This document shows, in pieces, positions 1 to 6,565 of a stretch of DNA of 21,223 nucleotides. Each line of letters starts with the position of its first letter. The first letter of the stretch is position 1. Source of the stretch: Pirellulales bacterium (GTDB lineage Bacteria; Planctomycetota; Planctomycetia; Pirellulales; Thermoguttaceae); NCBI GenBank assembly GCA_030605745.1, contig JAUWHT010000241.1, positions 1 through 21,223 on the forward strand, written 5' to 3'. The position numbers and the translations under genes are program-made. The notes beneath the pieces are model-generated. The model was given only the letters and a program-made list of their open reading frames with translations, did not search any database and was not told the origin of the DNA.

Positions 1-1
1 A

Positions 2-1621
2 CTGGGACGCGATTCGTCCAACCCGATCCAGGTCCACGATACTGAAGTCTCTCGCCAACACGCCGAGATCCGTCGCACCGCCCAGGATTTCACCATCTGC
101 GACCTGGGCAGTTCCAACGGCACGTTTGTCAACGGCGAGCGGATCCGCCAGCACCGGCTGGCCAGTGGCGACCAGGTCCAGGTCGGCAGCACGCTAATGC
201 TCTTCACCGGTCCGGCCGACGAGCCCGAGGAAGACCTGGCCCAGACGATCGACATTGCCTCGGCCCGGCAGTTGGACGATCAGTCGCAGATCATCCGCTC
301 GGTCACTCAGGAAGAAGGTAGCCGGATCTTCGACCTGGAGTCGGAGTTGCCGCAGAACTCGTGGCTCGCCCGGGCGAGAAGCAACTTGCAGGTGATGTAT
401 CGCACTGCCCTGGCGGTCAGCCATACGTTGGACATCGACCAGTTGCTCGGTCGGATCATGGAATTGATTTTTGAATGGGTGGAGGCGGACCGGGGTTGCA
501 TCATGCTGGTCGATGCGTCGGACAAGTCGCTGGTACCGAAGGTTCGCCGCACGCGAGACAAGGGCCGCAGCGACGAAAAAATTACCATCAGCAAGACGAT
601 CCTGGACTACGTGATCGAGCGGAACGAGGGGGTTTTGACCAGCGATGCCCGGCAGGACGATCGCTGGAACCCTGCCGCCAGCATCCTGAAACTGGGCGTT
701 CGCGAGGCAATCTGCGTGCCGATGCAAGGCCGCTACAATGTGGTCGGCGCGATCTACATCGACACCTCCAGTTCGCCCCAGGAAGTTATACAGAAGGGCG
801 GGGCCAACAAGTTTACCGAGGACCACCTGAAGCTGATGGTGGCCATCGGCCACCAGGCGGCGCTGGCCGTCGAGGATACCCGCTACTACTCAGCCATGGT
901 CCATGCCGAGCGGCTGGCCGCCATCGGACAAACCATCGCCACGCTCTCGCACCACATCAAAAACATCCTCCAAGGCATCCGCGGCGGAAGCTACCTGATC
1001 GAGATGGGGTTGCAGGATCATGACGAGTCGGTGGTCGGCAAAGGATGGAAAATCGTCGAAAAGAACCAGCACAAGATTTCCAGCCTGGTGATGGACATGC
1101 TCACATTCAGCAAGGAACGCGAACCGGACCTGGCCACCGCAAACATCAACAGCGTGGCCGGCGACGTGATCGAACTGATGCAGGCCCGAGCCGATGAGCT
1201 GGAGGTCAAACTGCGGTGGCGGCCAGGCCAGCCGATGCCGGATATGGTCTTCGACCCCGAGGGGCTCCATCGAGCAGTGCTCAACGTGCTCACCAACGCG
1301 ATCGATGCGGCCGGCGAGAACCGGAAGTCAGGCCGCGTCGAGGTCCGCTCGGAGTACTCGGCCGAGAGGTCGCTGGTGCAGATCACCGTCGAGGACAACG
1401 GTCCCGGAATCCCGCCGGATGAGATGGACGACCTGTTCAGCCCGTTCGTCTCCTCGAAGAAGGGTCGCGGCACTGGCCTGGGGCTGCCGGTCAGCCAGAA
1501 GATACTCAGCGAGCACGGCGGCCGCATCCTGGTACACAGCACACCCGACCAGGGCAGCCGGTTCACCCTCGAACTACCCGCCGTGCTACCCCATGCCAAA
1601 CCGCCGACCACGGCCCACTGA
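2..1621 (+). CDS. FHA-GAF sensor histidine kinase (5' truncated)
   Basis: The open frame runs in from the window edge, so the N-terminus is missing. The first ~65 codons encode an FHA phosphothreonine-binding domain: GRDSSNPIQ, then VSRQHAEI and DLGSSNGTFVNG. A GAF domain follows (about nt 400-890). The kinase core comes next: H-box with SHHIKN at nt 947-964 (phosphoacceptor His probably at nt 950-952), N-box LTNAIDAAG, G1 box DNGPGIP and G2 box GTGLGLP. The usual acidic residue just after the phosphoacceptor His is a second His. No membrane segment is visible, so this looks like a cytoplasmic kinase that senses a small ligand through GAF and docks on phosphoproteins through FHA. An ATG at 197 would cut off the FHA domain and is not the true start. 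No response regulator is in the window. Autophosphorylation and partner are inferred from the family. Confidence 0.93.
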   Translation: MGRDSSNPIQVHDTEVSRQHAEIRRTAQDFTICDLGSSNGTFVNGERIRQHRLASGDQVQVGSTLMLFTGPADEPEEDLAQTIDIASARQLDDQSQIIRSVTQEEGSRIFDLESELPQNSWLARARSNLQVMYRTALAVSHTLDIDQLLGRIMELIFEWVEADRGCIMLVDASDKSLVPKVRRTRDKGRSDEKITISKTILDYVIERNEGVLTSDARQDDRWNPAASILKLGVREAICVPMQGRYNVVGAIYIDTSSSPQEVIQKGGANKFTEDHLKLMVAIGHQAALAVEDTRYYSAMVHAERLAAIGQTIATLSHHIKNILQGIRGGSYLIEMGLQDHDESVVGKGWKIVEKNQHKISSLVMDMLTFSKEREPDLATANINSVAGDVIELMQARADELEVKLRWRPGQPMPDMVFDPEGLHRAVLNVLTNAIDAAGENRKSGRVEVRSEYSAERSLVQITVEDNGPGIPPDEMDDLFSPFVSSKKGRGTGLGLPVSQKILSEHGGRILVHSTPDQGSRFTLELPAVLPHAKPPTTAH

Positions 1622-1631
1622 TCTTTGCCCC

Positions 1632-1739
1632 ATAAAGCCGCGACCGGCGGTCGCGACTCTATAACGACGGCGCGACCACCGGTCGCGGCTTTATGATGAC
1701 GGCGCGACCACCGGTTGCGGCTTTATGATGACGGCGCGC
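1632..1739. repeat. Palindromic repeat cluster (family A), bidirectional terminator candidate
   Basis: Three copies of one unit lie between two convergent genes. Copy 1 (1632-1655, ATAAAGCCGCGACC then GGCGGTCGCG) is inverted relative to copy 2 (1672-1694) and copy 3 (1704-1726). Copies 2 and 3 sit in a tandem array with exact 32-nt period (1666, 1698, partial third at 1730). Each unit has its own short stem (CGCGACC/GGTCGCG), and copies 1 and 2 can also pair with each other. Two further copies lie at 14167-14253. The stop codon of the neighbouring minus-strand gene (TAA at 1723-1725) lies inside copy 3. Terminator function is inferred from position and stem only; no U-tract is present. Confidence 0.8.
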
Positions 1740-2385
1740 CCACAAACGGATTGGTGCGTTTCTCCTGTCCGACGGTGGTCGGCGGGCCGTGGCCGGGTAG
1801 CAGCAGGGTTTCCTCCGGCAAGTTGAACAGATCGGCGTGGATACCTGTCTTCAGTTGCTGGAAATCACCGTCGGGAAAGTCTGTCCGGCCGACGCTCCCG
1901 GCGAAAATCACGTCGCCCACAAAGACCAACGGCCGCTCGCGATCCTCCCAGACGTACACCACGTGCCCCACTGAATGGCCAGGTATTGCCATAACCTTCA
2001 GATCGAATCCGGCCGCCGAGTAGGTGTCCCCATGCCGGACGGTTACGTCGGCCGGCGGGCTGAGCACCGCGGCGCCGAACATTGCCGAGAGGTTCAACTC
2101 CGGGTCGGTCAGCTTCGGCGTATCAGCCGAGCCGATCACCAGTGGGCAATCTGGCCAGCGCTGTTTCAAGTCCTGGTTGCCTGCGATGTGGTCGCTGTGG
2201 CCGTGCGTGTTCAGTATCGCCGCCGGCACCAACCCCGCCGTCTCCAGGTGATCGAGGATCTTTTCCGGCTCCAAACCCGGATCGACCACCAGGCAATCGT
2301 TTCTACCCTCAAGTTGGGCTATGTAGGTATTCTGCTGGAAGGGAACCGATAGGACCGTTTTGAGCCGGACTTTGGGACTGTTCAC
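1723..2385 (-). CDS. MBL-fold metallo-hydrolase, glyoxalase II-like
   Basis: This 220-residue protein is a complete metallo-beta-lactamase-fold hydrolase of the short glyoxalase II/YcbL type. It has the full set of metal ligands: THGHSDH (H61, H63, D65, H66), H137 in PGHSVGH, D158 in VFVGDVIF, and H199 in LLPGHGPPTT. Family members hydrolyse thioesters such as S-lactoylglutathione or related small substrates in the cytoplasm, using two metal ions; the substrate here is unknown. The start is a GTG with GGAG eight bases upstream, and no better in-frame ATG fits. The last codons and the stop are contributed by a copy of the family A repeat. It is convergent with the histidine kinase and divergent from the DUF1571 gene. 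Confidence 0.9.
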   Translation of the reverse strand: MNSPKVRLKTVLSVPFQQNTYIAQLEGRNDCLVVDPGLEPEKILDHLETAGLVPAAILNTHGHSDHIAGNQDLKQRWPDCPLVIGSADTPKLTDPELNLSAMFGAAVLSPPADVTVRHGDTYSAAGFDLKVMAIPGHSVGHVVYVWEDRERPLVFVGDVIFAGSVGRTDFPDGDFQQLKTGIHADLFNLPEETLLLPGHGPPTTVGQEKRTNPFVGAPSS

Positions 2386-2588
2386 GAACTGGGCTCCACA
2401 CGGGGACAGAAACTGGATAAACTGTAGTAATCGGCGGTGGGTTAATCAGACAACCGGGTTGCAATGATTGGGCAAAACACCATTGGAGGATGAAACATTG
2501 TAATCCTCCATAACAGAATTTGCGATAAGGTCGATAAAGGGTGGCTAGATCGGCTTTCGGGCCGGGTGTTCAACCGGAAGGAGCTTTG
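2386..2588. other. Divergent intergenic region with a hairpin
   Basis: This 203-base gap separates the divergent metallo-hydrolase and DUF1571 genes and must hold promoters for both. The only clear element is an 8-bp inverted repeat, TGGAGGAT (2484-2491) and ATCCTCCA (2503-2510), with an 11-nt loop. It could be an operator or leader hairpin for the DUF1571 gene. I could not pick a convincing -35/-10 pair. An in-frame GTG at 2541 gives a longer DUF1571 reading frame, but it has no ribosome binding site. Confidence 0.4.
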
Positions 2589-3449
2589 ATGGTTTTCGAC
2601 AACTTGCTTCGGCGTTCGCTGCCGGCGGTGCTGGTGGCTGGTTTCTTACTCTCATCCGCAATGGCCCAGGGTCAATATCGTCTGGTGGAGCGTGCCCCTG
2701 TCGCCCCTGCCGCGCAAGGTCCCTCGCTCCAGGCAGGGGTTGGGCAACCCGGCGAGCACCCGCTGATGCCGACACTCCGCTGGGCACAAGAAGGACTGCG
2801 CAACATCGAGAAGCTCGAGGACTACTCGGCAACCCTGGCAAAGCGCGAGCGGATCGGCGGGAAGCTTACCGACTACGAGTACATTTTTGTGAAGGTCCGG
2901 CATCGACCGTTCAGCGTTTACTTGTACTTCCTTGGCCCGCCCGCCAAAAAGGGCCAGGAGGTGATCTACATCGACAGCAAGAACGACGGCAAGATGTGGG
3001 CCCACGGTACGGGCCTGCAAGACACCATGTTTGGAACCGTTTCGTTGACGCCCACCGGGATGATCGCCATGCGCGGGCAGCGGTACCCGTTGACTGAACT
3101 GGGCATCCTCAATCTGGTCCACCGGCTGATCGAGGTCGGCAACGACGACCTTAAGTACGGTGAGTGTGAGGTGCAGTTCATCAAGGGCGCGAAGATCAAC
3201 GGTCGTACTTGCACTTGCATTCAGGTAGTCCACCCGGTGCCGCGACGCAACTTCCTCTATCACCTCGCACGGATCTTCGTCGACGACGAACTGAACGTAC
3301 CGATCCGCTATGCGGCTTACGATTGGCCCAAGCAGTCGGGCGGCGCCCCCGAGGTGATGGAGGAGTACACCTACTTGAATCTGAAACTGAACAACGGCTT
3401 CACCGACGCCGATTTCGACATCCGGAATCCAAACTACCGCTTCCGCTAG
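2589..3449 (+). CDS. DUF1571 secreted protein
   Basis: This 286-residue protein belongs to the DUF1571 family, found mostly in planctomycetes and of unknown function. Residues 1-26 form a signal peptide (basic NLLRRS, hydrophobic core, AMA cleavage site), so it is probably exported. The mature part shows the family pattern: LRNIEKLEDYSATLAKRER, a segment with FVKVRHRPFSVYLYF, then an HPVPRRNF motif, and a C-terminal YTYLNLKLNNGFTDADFD. The fold resembles outer-membrane lipoprotein-sorting (LolA-like) beta proteins, which is inference. The ATG at 2589 was chosen over the GTG at 2541 because AAGGAG (2578-2583) lies five bases upstream and the signal peptide then begins at residue 1. The alpha/beta hydrolase follows on the same strand, perhaps cotranscribed. 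Confidence 0.9.
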   Translation: MVFDNLLRRSLPAVLVAGFLLSSAMAQGQYRLVERAPVAPAAQGPSLQAGVGQPGEHPLMPTLRWAQEGLRNIEKLEDYSATLAKRERIGGKLTDYEYIFVKVRHRPFSVYLYFLGPPAKKGQEVIYIDSKNDGKMWAHGTGLQDTMFGTVSLTPTGMIAMRGQRYPLTELGILNLVHRLIEVGNDDLKYGECEVQFIKGAKINGRTCTCIQVVHPVPRRNFLYHLARIFVDDELNVPIRYAAYDWPKQSGGAPEVMEEYTYLNLKLNNGFTDADFDIRNPNYRFR

Positions 3450-3520
3450 GGAAAAAGGAAAGGGAAAAGGGGGAGAGGGGGAAAAGGGAAAAAAGTGGGA
3501 GAGGGGAGAAAGGGGGAAGG
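3448..3520 (+). repeat. Polypurine low-complexity tract
   Basis: A 73-base run of A and G with a single pyrimidine (T at 3496) begins at the stop codon of the DUF1571 gene. It is built of irregular GGGAAAA and GGGGAGA blocks. It carries no stop codon in the reading frame of the downstream hydrolase and no usable start codon, so it blurs the start of that gene. It may be a slipped-strand expansion. Confidence 0.8.
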
Positions 3521-3601
3521 CCGATCAAAGGAAGTTGGTATTGGAGCGCGCTGCGGATTGCCCGTTGGCCGCTGATCTTCTACCTGCTGGTTCTGGTGGT
3601 G

Positions 3602-4345
3602 ATGATGTTCTTGGAGGAGTCGCTGATCTTCTTTCCGGCTCCCTATCCGGCGGGCGACTGGGATCCGGCAGGACTGGCATTCGAGGACGCCTGGTTTCAA
3701 GCCGCCGACGGGACACGGTTGCACGGCTGGTACGTGCCGCACGCGGATCCACGCGCGGTGGTGCTGTTTTCTCACGGCAACGCCGGTAACCTCAGCGGCC
3801 GGGCGGAAATGGTGCGGATTCTGCACGAGCGGGTGGGCGTGGCGGTGCTGATCTTCGACTACCGCGGCTACGGACGAAGTGAAGGCAAGCCCGACGAGCC
3901 GGGAGTGATGGCCGACGGCCGTGCTGCCCGGGCCTGGCTGGCCAGACGCGAAAACATCGTCGAAACCGACATTGTGCTGATGGGCCGCTCGCTGGGCGCC
4001 GGGGTGGCTGTCGACCTGGCCGCCGCCGACGGTGCCCGGGCGCTGGTGCTAGAGAGCGCGTTCAGTTCGGTCCCCGACGTGGCGGCGTATTATTACCCTT
4101 GGTTGCCGGTCCACCTGATGATGCGTACCCGGCTCGATTCGGCCGGCAAGATTGCCGCATATCACGGCCCGCTGCTGCAAACTCACGGCAACGCCGACAC
4201 GATCATCCCCATTCAGTTCGGCCGCCGCTTGTTCGACGCAGCCAACCAGCCCAAACAATTCATCACCATCCCCGACCGTGATCATAACGATCCCCAGCCG
4301 TTGCAGTACTACGATGAACTGACAGCCTTCCTCGACAACCTGTAG
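3602..4345 (+). CDS. Membrane-anchored alpha/beta hydrolase (start uncertain)
   Basis: Serine hydrolase of the BEM46/ABHD13-like type. Visible features are the FFPAPYP segment, an oxyanion-hole region LFSHGNAGN, the nucleophile elbow GRSLGAG, an acidic-residue strand QTHGNADTIIP, and the catalytic His in PDRDHND. The substrate is unknown; esterase or lipase activity is the family expectation. The start given is the first in-frame ATG, which is a minimum. Codons upstream (about 3545-3600) encode LRIARWPLIFYLLVLVV, a basic-plus-hydrophobic membrane anchor that looks like genuine coding sequence, yet no ATG, GTG or TTG lies in frame between 3323 and 3596. A TTG at 3541 with AAAGGAAG upstream is one frame off. 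A non-standard start (CTG at 3551, ATT at 3557) or a one-base indel would explain this. It probably forms an operon with the DUF1571 gene. Confidence 0.85.
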   Translation: MMFLEESLIFFPAPYPAGDWDPAGLAFEDAWFQAADGTRLHGWYVPHADPRAVVLFSHGNAGNLSGRAEMVRILHERVGVAVLIFDYRGYGRSEGKPDEPGVMADGRAARAWLARRENIVETDIVLMGRSLGAGVAVDLAAADGARALVLESAFSSVPDVAAYYYPWLPVHLMMRTRLDSAGKIAAYHGPLLQTHGNADTIIPIQFGRRLFDAANQPKQFITIPDRDHNDPQPLQYYDELTAFLDNL

Positions 4346-4347
4346 GA

Positions 4348-4363
4348 GGCGACTCCCGTCGCC
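4348..4363 (+). terminator. Small hairpin after the hydrolase gene
   Basis: GGCGAC and GTCGCC form a perfect 6-bp stem with a TCCC loop, starting three bases after the hydrolase stop codon. There is no T-run, so termination is only suggested by its position. Confidence 0.4.
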
Positions 4364-4372
4364 GATTAAGAA

Positions 4373-4463
4373 ATTGGGGATTAGAGATTAGGGATTGGGG
4401 ATTAGAGTTGATGTGGAAGGCGTGATTCCAATCCCCAATCCCCAATCCCCAATCCCCAATCCC
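4373..4463. repeat. Inverted GGGATTG heptamer-type repeat
   Basis: The left arm has GGGATTAG/GGGATTGG units (about 4375-4405). The right arm has five tandem CCAATCC units (about 4428-4463) on the complementary sense. The two arms can fold into a long imperfect hairpin around a 20-25 nt loop. It fills the gap between the hydrolase and the sulfotransferase-like gene and ends 19 bases before the latter's start codon. Confidence 0.8.
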
Positions 4464-4481
4464 TTTGCAGTTTGAGTATCG

Positions 4482-5810
4482 ATGGGTCTTCCAAATTCAC
4501 CAATCTGCCGAGAAGAAATCCCCAGTGCCTTTGATCTTGCGGACGTGCAGCATTTGCACGCAATCTCCGTAGAGGGTCAAGGGCCGGTCACGGTGGTAAC
4601 ACCAAAGCAGCGGTGGGCGTATGCCGTGGGTTTCCCACTGCGCCTCGATCGACTCGACAGTCAGGCGCAGTCGGCGGAAAACGTGCTGGTCCAGGTCGAC
4701 GTAACGGTCCGGCGCGGGCGAGTCGGCATCAGTGCGGTGAACGCTGGCGGGAATACGCTCATGGAGTGGTTTTGCGTCCCGGAGGACGGAAGGACGACGT
4801 GTCTTCTCCGGTGTGATCGTCTGGCAGATTGCCAAAATCTGATTGTGCGCAACGTGGCCGACACCGGCGAAGCCTCGAAAATCGTCCTTTATGACATTCG
4901 CGTGGTCAAGACAAATGGTCAGGCCGGTCTTGGCTGGCTGGCACAGAGACAGCGAGCGGCAATCGGGGAAGACCGTCACCGCCTGCCGGAAGAAGGTGGC
5001 CGGGCCGAACGGGGCACGGGCAAGTTTTTCCTGATCGCCGGTATCGGACACTGTGGAACCAAATGGTTGGCACATGTCCTTAATCACCCACACCAGGGTA
5101 TGATCTGCTGGCACGAGAAGAAGGCGGAAGCAGTGCCTTTTGATTGGTTGACCTGCCTTGCGTATGAACTGGAAATCGGGATTGACGCTACCTTTGATCG
5201 GTACTGGTCGTTTCTTCGCAGAGCAACCACCAACTACGAGTTGGTCGGCGACTCGCATAGCTGGTCGACTGACATGATTCCCGAAGTTGCCCGCCGATGG
5301 GAAATCAGCCGGGTGGTCTTCCTGGTGAGAAATGGCATTCAGAACGTGCATTCCTTTCACATTCATAACAAGAACGTCGCACGTGCACAGTGGGCATATC
5401 GGGGACACCTACGCCGATCTTGGGAGTTACTGGGCCAGCCGGATCGTGCTCGCAAAGACTGCTCGAATTGGGCCAATTGGTGTCTCTTGTGGCAGACCAA
5501 CCTACTGATGCCGGAATGGCTCGGGGAGAAACTCGGCCAGCACAAGGTGTCGGTTTTACGCTTGGAGGATCTACTCAGCAACGCGGATATCCTGGACAAC
5601 TTGATTCGGACGCTCAATCCCAAGCTCAATCTGCCCCACAGCGAACAAGAGCGGTTTCAGGCCACCGATGTGAACCGGAAGGTTCAGGATGAGGATCGCT
5701 CGCCGCAGGCGCTCTGGAGGAAATGGACGGACGACCAACGAGAGGTGTTCCGAGAAATCTGCGGGCCGGGCATGGCAAAATACGGTTACCCCATACCGGC
5801 CGCATCCTGA
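4482..5810 (+). CDS. Sulfotransferase-like protein with an N-terminal beta domain
   Basis: This 442-residue protein has a C-terminal P-loop sulfotransferase-type domain (about 180-437). The PAPS 5'-phosphosulfate loop is recognisable as FFLIAGIGHCGTKW (182-195). The 3'-phosphate-binding strand-helix is VVFLVRNGIQNVHS (278-291). The end, ICGPGMAKYGY, matches the usual closing helix of the fold. Sulfate transfer from PAPS to a carbohydrate or other acceptor is the family role; the acceptor is unknown. Residues 1-150 form a separate, mostly beta region not recognised, perhaps a carbohydrate-binding module. The canonical RSGTT-type loop is replaced by GHCGTK, so activity is not certain. No ribosome binding site precedes the ATG. 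Base composition looks less GC-rich than the neighbours, which may indicate transfer. Confidence 0.72.
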   Translation: MGLPNSPICREEIPSAFDLADVQHLHAISVEGQGPVTVVTPKQRWAYAVGFPLRLDRLDSQAQSAENVLVQVDVTVRRGRVGISAVNAGGNTLMEWFCVPEDGRTTCLLRCDRLADCQNLIVRNVADTGEASKIVLYDIRVVKTNGQAGLGWLAQRQRAAIGEDRHRLPEEGGRAERGTGKFFLIAGIGHCGTKWLAHVLNHPHQGMICWHEKKAEAVPFDWLTCLAYELEIGIDATFDRYWSFLRRATTNYELVGDSHSWSTDMIPEVARRWEISRVVFLVRNGIQNVHSFHIHNKNVARAQWAYRGHLRRSWELLGQPDRARKDCSNWANWCLLWQTNLLMPEWLGEKLGQHKVSVLRLEDLLSNADILDNLIRTLNPKLNLPHSEQERFQATDVNRKVQDEDRSPQALWRKWTDDQREVFREICGPGMAKYGYPIPAAS

Positions 5811-5871
5811 TATACTTGATTATAGACAGCCCAGCGCCGCACTGACGGGCTTTGTTACGGCGCACGCGAAG

Positions 5872-6420
5872 ATGGCCAGTGAGAAATTGCGTCGCCGGGT
5901 GGCTTGGGAAGCGGCCCGGCTGATGTACACCCGGGAGGAGGCGGAGAACCGCGTGGACCGCTTCCAGATTTACGAGATGCTCTTGCTGCCGCTGGAGAAA
6001 GTAAAGGAGACCCGCGCGTTTCACCCCGAGGGCGACGTGCTCTATCACAGCCTCCAGGTATTCGACCTTGCCCGGGATGAGCGGCCGTACGACGAGGAGT
6101 TCTTATTGGCCGCGCTTTTGCACGACGTTGGCAAGGGGATTGACCGCCGAGAACATACGGCGGCCGCGCTGGAGGCCCTAGAGGGCTTCATCGCGCCGCG
6201 CTGCGCGTGGCTAATCGAACATCACATGGAAGCCGGCGCCCTGCGCGACGGTGTGCTTGGCGCCCGGTCACGCCACCGGCTGGAAGCCTCCGACGATTTC
6301 GACGAGCTGATGCTGCTGGCCGAGTGCGACCGGCAGGGTCGAGCAGTCGGCGTGGAGGCGCCGGAGTTGGACGAGGTGCTGGAGTATCTCCGCGAGTTGG
6401 CCGAGAGCTGCGGCGAGTGA
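5872..6420 (+). CDS. HD-domain phosphohydrolase-like protein
   Basis: This 182-residue protein carries an HD metal-binding signature: H59 (LYHSLQV), H84-D85 (LLHDVGKG) and D153 (LAECDRQG), with an extra His pair in LIEHHMEA. HD proteins hydrolyse phosphomonoesters or phosphodiesters using divalent metals; the pattern resembles the HD part of tRNA nucleotidyltransferases and small stand-alone HD hydrolases, and the substrate is unknown. The frame is open further upstream to 5689, but that part overlaps the sulfotransferase-like gene and is Arg-rich nonsense, so the ATG at 5872 is used. Its ribosome binding site is weak. The gene starts 61 bases after the sulfotransferase-like stop and may be cotranscribed with it. 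Confidence 0.85.
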   Translation: MASEKLRRRVAWEAARLMYTREEAENRVDRFQIYEMLLLPLEKVKETRAFHPEGDVLYHSLQVFDLARDERPYDEEFLLAALLHDVGKGIDRREHTAAALEALEGFIAPRCAWLIEHHMEAGALRDGVLGARSRHRLEASDDFDELMLLAECDRQGRAVGVEAPELDEVLEYLRELAESCGE

Positions 6421-6427
6421 AAGAGGG

Positions 6428-6464
6428 ATTGCAAATTGCAAATTGAGAATTGCAAATTGCAAAA
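6428..6464. repeat. AT-rich ATTGCAA direct repeat
   Basis: Four ATTGCAA-type units with a central GAGA interruption directly follow the stop codon of the HD gene. The array is symmetrical about the interruption. It is one of four unrelated low-complexity arrays found in intergenic gaps of this window. Confidence 0.75.
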
Positions 6465-6492
6465 CATTTCAGCCGCTTGAAGTAGTTGTCAT

Positions 6493-6552
6493 AATAGCCG
6501 GGACGCAACGCGTCACGGGAATGCACCCGCGGGGCGTTGCCCCCCGGCTATT
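6493..6552. terminator. Large imperfect inverted repeat between convergent genes
   Basis: AATAGCCGGGACGCAACGC (6493-6511) and GCGTTGCCCCCCGGCTATT (6534-6552) pair over 19 positions with two mismatches and a 22-nt loop. It lies between the HD gene (+) and the LRR gene (-), both of which end nearby, so it may stop transcription in both directions. It could equally be a mobile palindromic repeat. No T-run adjoins it. Confidence 0.6.
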
Positions 6553-6565
6553 GCATCTACGAGAA

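Noticed and set aside
194..853. 219-codon minus-strand frame opposite the histidine kinase
   Set aside because: It is a mirror of the FHA-GAF coding sequence, with no recognisable domain.
3209..3601. Extended N-terminus of the hydrolase from 3209
   Set aside because: It overlaps 241 bases of the DUF1571 gene and reads an Arg/Lys-rich translation of that gene and the polypurine tract.
3535..3789. TTG-started frame with a good Shine-Dalgarno at 3541
   Set aside because: The frame yields domain-free sequence and ends early; the hydrolase is one frame away.
5689..5871. Extended start of the HD protein
   Set aside because: It overlaps the sulfotransferase-like gene by 122 bases and encodes Arg-rich sequence without homology to HD proteins.
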